Shown: positions 7,758 to 16,800 of the stretch, in pieces
Layout: each line of letters begins with the position of its first letter
Numbering within the stretch: position 1 is the first letter of the stretch
IMG/VR virus record: IMGVR_UViG_3300008120_000384
Coordinates: 1 to 46,431 of that record
Reading direction: 5' to 3' (one strand)
DNA length: 46,431 bases
From: a virus
Notes under the pieces: generated by a model
What the model saw: the letters and a program-made list of their open reading frames with translations, nothing else
Database searches by the model: none
Told to the model about the DNA's origin: nothing
Translations under genes and position numbers: made by a program

Positions 7758-9458
7758 ATGGCAAATTTTGATTTAAGCAAACTTATGGAAGGCAAAAACC
7801 CACAAGCGGTAATGTTAGCTGAAACTCGTCAGTTAAAGAGCAAATGGGAAAAAACTGGTCTTCTTGAAGGTTTGAAAGAAAGAGAGCAACACTCTATGGC
7901 AGTGTTGTTAGAAAACCAAGCAAAGCAATTGCTTGATGAGGCTACTCAAACTGGTACTGGTGGCGGTGCTTCTGGTAACGAAGAGTGGTCTGGAGTTGCA
8001 TTACCATTGGTAAGAAGAATCTTTGGTGAAATCGCTTCTAAAGAATTCGTAAGCGTACAACCAATGAACTTACCTTCTGGTCTTGTATTCTTCCTAGATT
8101 TCAAATATGGTACAGCACAAGCTGGTCAACCTGGTTTCAGCGGTAAATCACTTTTCGGTGGTAACGGTACTTCAACTGGTGACGCTGATTTCGGTAGAAC
8201 TAAAGCAGCTGTAAACGGTCTTTATGGTAACGGCCGTTATGGTTTCTCTATCAATGATACTGAAACTTCTGCTATCACTATCGCTGGTGGTGCTGGTGCT
8301 GCTGGTACAGTAGTAACTGCATCATGGGCTGAAGTTGGTTTTGATTCTGCACTTTCTGCATCTGTTGCAGCTGGTCAGGTAGCAAAAATCACTGTAGCAG
8401 CTTCAAACTTCACAAGAGCTGATGAAAATGGTATTTCTGCGTTCGTAGTTTCTGGTTCAGAAGCTTCTAACCCATACCACAAACCAGCTGCTGGTGAAAT
8501 TACTAACTTTGCACAATTCGCTAAAGTAGTAGGTTCTAACTATGTATTCTTTGTATCTGCATCTGCTGGTGCAGCTACTATCGGTAGCGATAACGTTATC
8601 GTTAAGTATCATCAACAACCTTCTGCTGGTGTAAGAGGTGATTTCGAAGATGCTTCTGCAAATGGTACAACTATCACTGCATTAGATATTCCTGAAATTG
8701 ATCTTGAATTAAGAAGTGAGGCTATCGTTGCTAAGACTCGTAAGTTGAAAGCAGTATGGACTCCTGAATTAGCGCAAGACCTTAACGCTTACCATTCAAT
8801 TGATGCTGAAGCTGAATTAACTTCTATGTTATCTGATTATATCTCTTTAGAGATTGATTTAGAAATCTTAGACATGTTAAAGAGCAACGCATTGACTGTT
8901 GATTACTGGTCAGCAACAATCGGTGAAGAATATTTGAACAACGGTGCAACTGGACAAGCTGCATGGGGTTCTTCAGTACCTTCTGGTGCAAACACTTACT
9001 ATACTAAGAATTCTTGGTATCAGACTTTAGGTGTTAAGTTGAACAAAGTTTCAAACAAAATTCATCAATTAACACTTCGTGGTGGTGCTAACTTCGTAGT
9101 TGCATCTCCTGATGTATGTACTATCTTAGAATCAATTCCTGGATTCACTGTAAACGCTGATAAAGATGCAATGCAATTTGCAGCTGGCGTAACTGCGGTT
9201 GGTTCTATGAGTAACAGATTCACTGTGTACAAAAACCCTTATATGACTTCTAACGAAATCTTGATGGGTTACAGAGGAAATAACTTCCTTGAGACTGGTG
9301 CTGTTTACGCTCCATATGTACCATTGATTATGACTCCATTAGTGTATGACCCTCAGAACTTCACACCAAGACGTGGAGTTATGACTCGTTACGCTAAGAA
9401 GATGGTAAGACCAGAATTCTATGGTAAGATCTTGGTTAAAGATTTAGCTAATATCTAA
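7758..9458 (+). CDS. gp23: Major capsid protein (gp23-like)
   Basis: This 566-residue protein is a T4-type major capsid protein with an HK97-like fold by homology. Characteristic stretches are ALPLVRRIFGEIASKEFVSV near residue 80 and QPMNLPSGLVFFLDFKYG just after it, plus a C-terminus with PQNFTPRRGVMTRYAKKM. Residues 59-62 read Leu-Asp-Glu-Ala, matching the (Leu/Ile)-x-Glu|Ala site at which gp21 removes the N-terminal propeptide (T4 cuts after Glu65). Codon use is richer in GC-ending codons than in neighbouring genes, as expected for a very highly expressed gene. There is no Shine-Dalgarno site, only an A-rich leader. A strong terminator follows. Confidence 0.95.
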   Translation: MANFDLSKLMEGKNPQAVMLAETRQLKSKWEKTGLLEGLKEREQHSMAVLLENQAKQLLDEATQTGTGGGASGNEEWSGVALPLVRRIFGEIASKEFVSVQPMNLPSGLVFFLDFKYGTAQAGQPGFSGKSLFGGNGTSTGDADFGRTKAAVNGLYGNGRYGFSINDTETSAITIAGGAGAAGTVVTASWAEVGFDSALSASVAAGQVAKITVAASNFTRADENGISAFVVSGSEASNPYHKPAAGEITNFAQFAKVVGSNYVFFVSASAGAATIGSDNVIVKYHQQPSAGVRGDFEDASANGTTITALDIPEIDLELRSEAIVAKTRKLKAVWTPELAQDLNAYHSIDAEAELTSMLSDYISLEIDLEILDMLKSNALTVDYWSATIGEEYLNNGATGQAAWGSSVPSGANTYYTKNSWYQTLGVKLNKVSNKIHQLTLRGGANFVVASPDVCTILESIPGFTVNADKDAMQFAAGVTAVGSMSNRFTVYKNPYMTSNEILMGYRGNNFLETGAVYAPYVPLIMTPLVYDPQNFTPRRGVMTRYAKKMVRPEFYGKILVKDLANI

Positions 9459-9490
9459 TCTTAATCGAATCTAACTACGATTCATATTAA

Positions 9491-9521
9491 AAGAGGGGGT
9501 GAGAAATCACTCCCTTTTTTT
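9491..9521 (+). terminator. Strong intrinsic terminator after the capsid gene
   Basis: Bases 9491-9502 pair with 9507-9518 around a GAAA tetraloop (GGGGGTGA with TCACTCCC, including G-T wobbles), followed by a long T run. This is the clearest terminator in the window and ends the gp22-gp23 transcript. Confidence 0.9.
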
Positions 9522-9546
9522 ATTTTACCCCTTTAAGAATTGTTTA

Positions 9547-9554
9547 TATTTATA
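9547..9554 (+). promoter_or_regulatory. TATTTATA candidate promoter element
   Basis: TATTTATA within TTGTTTATATTTATA lies directly after the capsid terminator and 20 bases before ATG 9575. A new promoter is expected at this point. The 15-base context is identical to 2513-2527. Confidence 0.4.
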
Positions 9555-9574
9555 GTGGTAAACACACTAAATAT

Positions 9575-9952
9575 ATGGCAGCGGGTAAATATTCATTCAT
9601 TATAGAGCAAGGAGCAACCACAAATTTTCAAATAAATTGGACAGATGAAAGTGGTTCTGCGGTAAACTTAACGGGATATCACGGAAGAATGCAGTTGAGA
9701 ACTGATTACAATTCTTCTCCTTTACTTTCTCTTTCATCATCATTAAAAGCGGATGGGACTGGATTGAATTTAAGTGGCTCTAATGGAACAACACCATTAT
9801 CTTCTGGTTCAATAGCAGTGTATATATCTGCAGTATCTTCATCACTTTTAGATTTTGGTGAAGCACTTTACGATTTGGAAATGGTAAAAGGAAATGAAGT
9901 TACGAGATTATTAGAAGGTAAAGTTAAGTTATCTAAAAACGTAACTAAGTAA
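9575..9952 (+). CDS. Small beta-rich virion protein, 125 residues
   Basis: The protein runs from IIEQGATTNFQINW through LTGYHGRMQLR to LYDLEMVKGNEVTRLLEG. The alternating hydrophobic pattern and lack of Cys suggest a compact beta sandwich. I recall similar small proteins near head and tail genes of marine phages, with the typical ending VTRLLEGKVKLS, annotated as structural or hypothetical. It is the first gene after the capsid terminator and is followed three bases later by a collagen-seeded small protein, so it probably belongs to a virion decoration or fibre group. I cannot assign a specific role. Confidence 0.6.
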   Translation: MAAGKYSFIIEQGATTNFQINWTDESGSAVNLTGYHGRMQLRTDYNSSPLLSLSSSLKADGTGLNLSGSNGTTPLSSGSIAVYISAVSSSLLDFGEALYDLEMVKGNEVTRLLEGKVKLSKNVTK

Positions 9953-9955
9953 GAA

Positions 9956-10351
9956 ATGTCCGTAGAAATAAAAAAAGATATAACAACTGTCCAAGTTGAA
10001 GTCCCAAAGACTAATGTAGCGGTAGAAAATGCTATAACTAATATTAATGTCCAAATTTCTCAACCACAATTAACAATATCACAAGCTGGAGTTGGTGGTA
10101 GGGATGGAACATCTGGTACTTCTGGGGTTTCAATAGATAGTTCTTCGTTTACAACAACTGGTTCAAATCAATTTAATGGAAATCAAACTATAACAGGTTC
10201 GTTAAATATTAGTGGTAGTAACTCAACTGTAGTATTACCAAATCACTCAACTGCACCAACTTCACCAACGTCTGGAGCACTTTATTTTAATACTACCGAT
10301 TTTCATTTTTACGGATGGAATGGTGGACAGTGGACACAATTGGATAATTAA
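9956..10351 (+). CDS. Small fibre-like protein with a short Gly-Thr-Ser tract
   Basis: A 131-residue protein in three parts. Residues 1-45 are beta-type sequence (VEIKKDITTVQVEVPK) with Val and Ile at alternating positions. Residues 47-57 are GGRDGTSGTSG, a minimal form of the collagen-like tracts seen on a huge scale in the fibres at 34-45 kb. The C-terminal 75 residues contain FNGNQTITGSLNISGS, the same beta-helix-like style as the giant fibres, and finish with ALYFNTTDFHFYGWNGGQW, a common phage fibre ending. The gene lies three bases after its neighbour and is likely cotranscribed with it. It is probably a short fibre or head decoration; the exact role is unknown. Confidence 0.6.
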   Translation: MSVEIKKDITTVQVEVPKTNVAVENAITNINVQISQPQLTISQAGVGGRDGTSGTSGVSIDSSSFTTTGSNQFNGNQTITGSLNISGSNSTVVLPNHSTAPTSPTSGALYFNTTDFHFYGWNGGQWTQLDN

Positions 10352-10384
10352 TCCTCATTAAATTACTAATCTTACTATTTCTAA

Positions 10385-10392
10385 TATTTATA
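10385..10392 (+). promoter_or_regulatory. TATTTATA candidate promoter element
   Basis: TATTTATA in the context ATATTTATAGG lies 25 bases before ATG 10418, in the 66-base gap preceding the neck genes. The same ATATTTATAGG occurs at 26740-26750. Confidence 0.4.
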
Positions 10393-10417
10393 GGTAACGT
10401 TAAAATAAGTACTTATA

Positions 10418-11584
10418 ATGGCATTAGAAACACTTGTATATCCTGGTTCATCTTCGTTTTTCCCAGGGCAAACCCCTTTTGGAATATACGATAACGATTA
10501 TGAATTCCAAGAGGAAGCACCAAAAGTAGCACTTTGGTGTGCTAGACGATTGGGATATCCTATTCAAAATATAGAATTAATTGATGAAAATTTTTACGCT
10601 TGCTTTGAAGAAGCTGTATCAGAATATGGTGCGCAGGTAAATCAATTCAATATTCGTAATAATTTAGATACTTTAAGAGGAAAATCAAAAGCATCCAGTC
10701 TAACAAATAATTTAGTTCAGGGTTCAAATTTACCTACTTTAATTGGTATTTCAGACGCATATGGTACATTAGCAGGGGTTGGTGGAAATACAGATATTAA
10801 AAAAGGATATATTGAATTAGTTCCTGGTCAACAAGAATATAATTTAGATACTCTTTGGGCAGCTGTTTCCGAAAGTGGAAAACGTATTGAAATTGTAAAA
10901 GTATTCCACGAACCAGTACCAGCAATTAATAGATTCTTTGACCCATATTCAGTTTCTGGACAGGGTACATTAAACCTTATTGATGAATTTGGATTTGGTT
11001 CATATTCACCAGCAGCACAATTTGTATTGATGCCAATATTTGAAGATATGTTAAGAATTCAAGCAATTGAATTTAATGACCAATTCAGAAAATCGGCATT
11101 TACTTTCAATATTGTAAATGGTAAGATACGAGTTTTTCCTAAACCAACTTCACAACAAGTAAATTTATATGGAAAATTATACTTTGATTATTTTGTAAAA
11201 GACGAATTTGTAACAAATTCTACAACTGTAACGCCAAATGTAATTTCAGATTATTCTGATATTCCTTATGATTTTATGGAATATGGTGGAATTAACGATG
11301 TAGGTAAACAATGGATTAGAAAATATTGTTTAGCATTGGTAAAGGAAATGTTAGGGGCAATTAGAGAAAAATATTCACAAATTCCTATTCCTGGTTCTGA
11401 AATTAGTTTAGATGGTGCTGCATTGAGAGCGGAAGCAACAACCGAAAAAGAAGCTTTGATGACACAATTAAGAGAAACTTTAGAAGAACTAAGTAGAACA
11501 AAGCAATTTGAGAATAGAAACACCGAAACAAACGCTCATCAAGAAATGTTACGAAAAGTACCGTTAGCAATCTATATAGGTTAA
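10418..11584 (+). CDS. gp13: Neck protein (gp13-like)
   Basis: A 388-residue protein that parallels cyanophage gp13 as I recall it. Near residue 42 it has WCARRLGYPIQNIELIDENF followed by a CFEEAVSEYG helix, corresponding to the WCLRKLG region of gp13. Near residue 305 is RKYCLALVKEMLGAIREKY, then PGSEISLDG, and it ends in LRKVPLAIYIG, matching the gp13 ending. The middle is beta-rich. In T4, gp13 and gp14 form the neck that closes the filled head and accepts the tail. It is longer than T4 gp13 (309 residues) because of an N-terminal and a central insertion. A gp14-like gene follows four bases downstream. The neck genes lie after the capsid gene instead of before the terminase. Confidence 0.75.
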   Translation: MALETLVYPGSSSFFPGQTPFGIYDNDYEFQEEAPKVALWCARRLGYPIQNIELIDENFYACFEEAVSEYGAQVNQFNIRNNLDTLRGKSKASSLTNNLVQGSNLPTLIGISDAYGTLAGVGGNTDIKKGYIELVPGQQEYNLDTLWAAVSESGKRIEIVKVFHEPVPAINRFFDPYSVSGQGTLNLIDEFGFGSYSPAAQFVLMPIFEDMLRIQAIEFNDQFRKSAFTFNIVNGKIRVFPKPTSQQVNLYGKLYFDYFVKDEFVTNSTTVTPNVISDYSDIPYDFMEYGGINDVGKQWIRKYCLALVKEMLGAIREKYSQIPIPGSEISLDGAALRAEATTEKEALMTQLRETLEELSRTKQFENRNTETNAHQEMLRKVPLAIYIG

Positions 11585-11588
11585 TATT

Positions 11589-12056
11589 ATGGCAAGATTT
11601 GCATTAGCAAGAGATATAAAATTCTTTGAAGGAATATCCAGAGAATTAGTAGATGTGGTTGTAGAGACTATGGTAGTTCTTTACAAATTAATTATTGAAG
11701 ATAGCAAAACTAATTTGTATGGTGAATCTCTAAATAAAACCTATTATCAAGGTGTTGAATGTGGAGCAATGATTCAAAGGGATGATACAACATCAAATTA
11801 TGAAGGGTTTGGTGCAGATACTTCTCAAACTGTAGAATTTCGTTTTAATAGATTTACATTGAAAGATAAAAATTTTTATCCTGAAATTGGTGATATTATT
11901 TATCATAATGATGCTTACTTTGAAATATCAAATGTTAGAGAAGACCAATTGATAGGTGGTAGAATTGAAACTGGTGATGGTGAGAAATTCTCTATAATTT
12001 GTCAAGCATTTATGACAAGAAAAAGTATGATTCAAACTGAAATGAGAACTATATAA
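11589..12056 (+). CDS. gp14: Neck protein (gp14-like)
   Basis: A 155-residue protein. The order of elements matches gp14 of T4-like phages: an N-terminal FFEGISRELVDVVVETMVV segment, a YGESLNKTYY strand, then VEFRFNRFTLKDKNFYPEIG and a GDIIYHNDAYFEISNV strand. It is shorter than T4 gp14 (256 residues) and closer to compact marine homologues. With gp13 it should form the neck. It is tightly packed between the gp13- and gp15-like genes, and its TAA overlaps the next ATG by one base. Confidence 0.7.
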   Translation: MARFALARDIKFFEGISRELVDVVVETMVVLYKLIIEDSKTNLYGESLNKTYYQGVECGAMIQRDDTTSNYEGFGADTSQTVEFRFNRFTLKDKNFYPEIGDIIYHNDAYFEISNVREDQLIGGRIETGDGEKFSIICQAFMTRKSMIQTEMRTI

Positions 12057-13117
12057 TGGAACGTAAAGAAACAAATAGAGGATTGCAGAGGTCAATTGAT
12101 AAGCAGTACACCAAAGGTGTAAAGCTTATTGATGTTGATACCACAATCGCAGAATATATAACAGATAGTATTGTTCCTAAATTAGAAGAAAATGGAACAA
12201 CACTAACAGTTCCAATATTATATGGTAATGCGGAAAGATGGAATGGTGCTAGAAAAAATGGATACTTAAAAGATAAAAGAGGAAGATTGCAAATTCCTTT
12301 AGTAATGTTTAAGAGAAATAGTATTGAAAGAGATGAATTACTTACAAATTTCAAAGATGTAAATAAAATATTTTCTTATAAAAAATATTCTACAAAAAAT
12401 AGATATGATAAGTTTAGTATAATGAATAGCGCTAAACCAACATATGAGCATTATAATGTTTCTGTACCATCGTATGTAACTGTAACATATGAAGTAATGA
12501 TTTGGACAGCATTTACTGAACATATGAATCAGATTGTAGAGGCATTTCAGTACGCAACTGATAGGTATTGGGGGAAAGAAGAAGGTTATAAATTTAGAAC
12601 TAGAATTGATACATTCGATACACAGCAAGAAGTTGCTGAAAATGCAGAAAGAATAATAAGAACAAGTTTTACAATGGCTGTAAATGCTTATTTGTTGCCT
12701 GAAATGTTTGATGATAAACCTGTTGTTAAAAAAGGATTTAGTCCTAAACGAGTAATATTTGGTTTAGAAACAGACCTAACAGGTGCATTATTTAATCAAG
12801 TTTCCGCTTATAATGAATATCAAAATGTTATTGAATTTATAGCAACAAGAGGTTCACAAATGGCAACGTTTGTAAATTCAAGTACAGTTAAATTAACAAA
12901 TGTTTATTTACCACTTCTTCCTCAAGAATTAGTAGGAACTTTTGATGTTAATAATTGGTTTAGGGTTTATGTTAATGGTGAATTTAAGAGCTATACATTT
13001 TATACATTTAGCTTCAATTCAGTTACAAACGAAGTTACATTTAATTTTAGTGGGTTAGGGTTTCCTTTAGATTCTAATGATGAAGTAGCTATAACTGGTA
13101 AATTTCAAGAACTATGA
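12056..13117 (+). CDS. gp15: Tail completion / sheath stabiliser protein (gp15-like) with an extra C-terminal module
   Basis: A 353-residue protein whose first 240 residues match gp15, the T4 tail terminator that caps the tail tube and sheath and joins it to the neck. Key stretches are TVPILYGNAERW near residue 50, LQIPLVMFKRNSIERDEL near residue 78, and SVPSYVTVTYEVMIWTAF near residue 137, the usual gp15 order. From about residue 300 there is an added beta module: VYVNGEFKSY, then EVTFNFSG and a final DEVAITGKFQEL. Recognisably similar modules end the next two genes. T4 gp15 is 272 residues, so the extra 80 residues are an extension. It starts within TAATG and overlaps the next gene by four bases. 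Confidence 0.7.
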   Translation: MERKETNRGLQRSIDKQYTKGVKLIDVDTTIAEYITDSIVPKLEENGTTLTVPILYGNAERWNGARKNGYLKDKRGRLQIPLVMFKRNSIERDELLTNFKDVNKIFSYKKYSTKNRYDKFSIMNSAKPTYEHYNVSVPSYVTVTYEVMIWTAFTEHMNQIVEAFQYATDRYWGKEEGYKFRTRIDTFDTQQEVAENAERIIRTSFTMAVNAYLLPEMFDDKPVVKKGFSPKRVIFGLETDLTGALFNQVSAYNEYQNVIEFIATRGSQMATFVNSSTVKLTNVYLPLLPQELVGTFDVNNWFRVYVNGEFKSYTFYTFSFNSVTNEVTFNFSGLGFPLDSNDEVAITGKFQEL

Positions 13118-13470
13118 GTGATATTCAAGATTTGAAAGAAATATTAAAAGAAATAAATGAACCAAATGAGTTTGAATTATTTGCTCATAATTTAGACCAT
13201 CCATATTATTGGATTTATAAAGTTGAAAATGTTCGTGTTAAAAAAATTTTTAATAAATTAGAACCTCTTAGACTTTTCAAATCTAGATTTGATGTTTTTA
13301 TAAATGGACTTTTTATTTCAACTGATGATTATATATTTGAAACATTAGGAAACGATTTATATATTAAATTTATAAAAGATAGATTTCCTGAGATTGACCA
13401 ATTTGGAAATCCATATGTATTGGATGAAACAGATGAAGTAAAAATAAATGGAGATGTAGAACAATTTTAA
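13114..13470 (+). CDS. Small protein sharing the gp15-like C-terminal module, 118 residues
   Basis: The start overlaps the gp15-like gene by four bases (ATGA). The N-terminal 50 residues are helical and charged. From about residue 60 the protein has VFINGLFISTDDYIF, then NDLYIKF, and ends DETDEVKINGDVEQF. This aligns by eye with the gp15-like C-terminus (VYVNG to DEVAITGKFQEL) and with the next gene. It probably packs at the head-tail junction or upper tail as a small virion protein, but no function is known to me. Confidence 0.6.
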   Translation: MSDIQDLKEILKEINEPNEFELFAHNLDHPYYWIYKVENVRVKKIFNKLEPLRLFKSRFDVFINGLFISTDDYIFETLGNDLYIKFIKDRFPEIDQFGNPYVLDETDEVKINGDVEQF

Positions 13471-13473
13471 TTT

Positions 13474-13863
13474 ATGGCAAGAAAAAGACCAAATATAGAT
13501 ACATTAGTGACAACCCTTCTAAAAGATAGACAGGAATTTAAGAACTTTATAAATAAAGTAATTGAAGATACATTTATTTATAGTTACACACCCAATTCTA
13601 TTTCATTAGATAATGCTACTCAAACTCTTTTTACTGTAAATTTAACAAATAAAAGATTTGTTTTTGAAATATTAGAGGTAGATGATATAAGAGATTACAT
13701 TGATGTATATTTATTTGGAGTAAAACAACCACAAGATAGGTATAATGTGAGTGTGGTTGGAAATAATATAGTTATAGAATTTGTAACGGATATAACAAGA
13801 GTTCCTTTGGAAGTTGTTGCATCTGATTTTTTAGTAAAAGGTAAAATAGTTGAAATAGAATAA
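13474..13863 (+). CDS. Small protein, third copy of the gp15-tail module, 129 residues
   Basis: The N-terminus is basic and helical (MARKRPNIDTLVTTLL). The C-terminal half reads VYLFGVKQPQDRYNV, then NNIVIEFV and FLVKGKIVEIE, parallel to the modules ending the two preceding genes. MAR-type starts are shared with the gp14-like gene and the following giant gene. The stop overlaps the start of the 4285-residue gene by one base (TAATG). Being coupled to the giant fibre suggests a role in attaching or assembling it, which is inference. Confidence 0.55.
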   Translation: MARKRPNIDTLVTTLLKDRQEFKNFINKVIEDTFIYSYTPNSISLDNATQTLFTVNLTNKRFVFEILEVDDIRDYIDVYLFGVKQPQDRYNVSVVGNNIVIEFVTDITRVPLEVVASDFLVKGKIVEIE

Positions 13864-16800
13864 TGGCAAGATTAATACCTCGTAAGCAGATTGAAGAACA
13901 ACAGGATATAAGTGCATCGTTACTTATTAGAGAAAACGTGTATGTTGGAAATGATGCTGTTATTTCTGGTTCACTATTTGTATCAAAAAGTTTCTTTTTC
14001 GGAAATGATACGGGCTCTAAAAATGAAATAACAGGTTCAGTATTTTTAACAGGTTCTTTAACTGTAGATGGTCAATTAATATTTGCTGGGCCTGAAGCTA
14101 TTTTATCTGCAACTGCATCTAACGCACTTTTATCAGTTGATACTCAAAGATATGCTGGTATCCTTGCAAAAGACTTTGGTGCAAATGTTCCAACACTTTA
14201 TGTATCTTCAACTGATGGTGATGATAATAATGATGGTAGAACTATTCAATATCCACTTCGTACAATTAAGAGAGCAGCAGCATTAGCACAGCCAGGCTAT
14301 GATGGTAGATATGGATTTGACACGGGTTCAATATTCAATGGATATGTAATTAAAGTACAAGCTGGTACTTACTTAGAAGATAATCCTGTTATACTTCCTG
14401 CTAACACAACTATTTGGGGTGCTGGTTTGCGTATTACTAAAATTAACGCAAAGAACCCTGAGCAAGACCTTTTTTATGTAAACTCTGGATGTTATATTGC
14501 AGAGGTTACTATGGGTGGTTTGAGATTGTGGCCAGACCAAATAAATCCCGAAAGAGGATTTGCGGTGGCTTTCCAACCAGGAGCATTTATTACAACTTCA
14601 CCATATGTTCAGAACTGCTCGCAGATTTCTAACCAAGAAAATTCATTCACCGAACTTTATGAGCAAATTCCTCCCGGTGGTGGTGGTTTGTATGTTAATG
14701 GTGATGTAATTAATCCTGATTCACCGTTGGCTTCAATGGTATTGGATGCTTATACACAAATTTCTCCAAATGGTGTAGGTTGTTTGGTTAATGGTAGAGG
14801 ATTTATTCAGTTGGTATCTTTCTTTAATAACTTCTCATATTACGCAATTAGAGTAAACAATGGTGGACATGCTACACTAAACAACTCAAACATTTCGTTT
14901 GGTTTGTATGGTATGTATGCTAGTGGTTCTCGTTTAATTTCTGGTAGTGGTGGTAATACTGAAGCAAGAGATAGAGTAAGAGCAAGTTGGAGTGTTGTAG
15001 TTGATGTATTGAATAGAGGATTAGATGCTCTTCCAGAAATTACAACATTGAATACAGCAGAGGGTATTAGAGCAACGTTACCATTGGATTATCCACAATT
15101 ATATTTGTCTGGTAGTGATATAGCATTAACACCAACTACAACAACAATAGAAGAAGTTTCTGCTGATTTCAAATTAGTATCTGAAATAGTAGATAAAGGT
15201 CCTAAGAATTTTCCAACTTTATTAGCAAAGAGTTCAAATAAAGGATATGGATTTGAATCACCATATAATATTTTAGGTGATACTCAATTTACATCATCAA
15301 TAGCATCAGCATCAGCTTGGGAATTAAATCAAATAAGTGCTTCATTTGGAGCTATATTAGGTATATTTGCAAATGGTACGGGGTCTTATGATTTTAGAGC
15401 AAATACATCGGCATCAATTAAAAAAACTTCTGGAAGTCCAACATCACCTGCAATTTCTATTACAAATGAAATTACATCAAGTGTAAGTTCTTCTTTTGAC
15501 ACAATAATTGATATTATTAAAAATGGCACGTTAGTAATTCCAAAAATTACATCAAGTAATGCGGCAGCTATAAAAATTGGTGAAGTTGAACAATTTACAA
15601 CAGGAGTTTCATCATCTTTATCTACAATAAATTCAGTAAGTGCAAGTTTTAGTTTAATTTATAAAATTTTAGATAAAGGTACTGGTAGTGTTATTTTACC
15701 TATACCAAATGACCATAAGTTTAATTATACTATTACTAACAATGGTAGTTCATCATATCAATGGCAAGGTGTTGGTGTAAATCCAACTATAACTCTTTAT
15801 AGAGGTAGTACATATAAATTTTATGTAAGTGCATCTTTAGGACAAAGTGGTGTTGTATATCCTTTCTTTATTAGAACAAAACCTCTTAGTGGAATAAGTG
15901 ACCAATTTGACTATGATAAAGGTGTAATAAATAATGGAGATAGTATTGGTAATATTACATTTACTGTACCATATGATGCTCCAAACGAATTATATTATGT
16001 AGCACAAAATACATCATTGATGAGTGGTAAATTCCACATCATTAACAATTCGGCTACACCATTTGATTTGATATCAAATACATTAACATATCCATTGGTA
16101 GTTAGTGGAAGTGATGAAGCTAGTAATGATGTTGATATTATAAATGCTTATGATATTCTTACCGAAAACATACCATTTATTCAAGAAGAAACTATAAGAT
16201 TTGTTTCTTCTTCTTGGAGTGATTTTGAATACAATGAACAAACTTGCCGTAGAGATATTGGATACATTGTAGAAGCAGTTGCTGGAGACCTTTTATATGG
16301 TGGAAACGAAAAAAGTGTAACAGCAGGTAGGTTATATTATGAAGTACCATCAACAGCAACCACAACACAAAAAGACCCAACGCTTACTGCTGTAAAATAT
16401 GCAGCTGGTATGGCTTCTAAATTGTTAAATAATGTAACATTTGTAGAACCTAATAATATAAGAGAAGCAGCAGCTCAATCAATAATGAGTAGTAGAGAAT
16501 TTATTCAAAATGAAACTATTGCTTTCTTATCATCTTCTTGGTCAAACTTTAGTTACAATGAAACTAAGTGTAAAAGAGATGTTGGGTACATATTAGATGC
16601 GGTTGCAACTGATACATTATATGGTGGTAATGAAAGAAGTGCTAAAGCTGGAGAATTTTATTATCTATACCCATCATTAGCTATTGTAGAGGGGGATGGT
16701 GATTCGGAAGGGCAGTTAGGACAAACTTTAGATGGAATTAGATATGCGGCTGGTATAACTACAAATATTATAGCTGGAAAAACTTTCCAAAGTGCACCAA

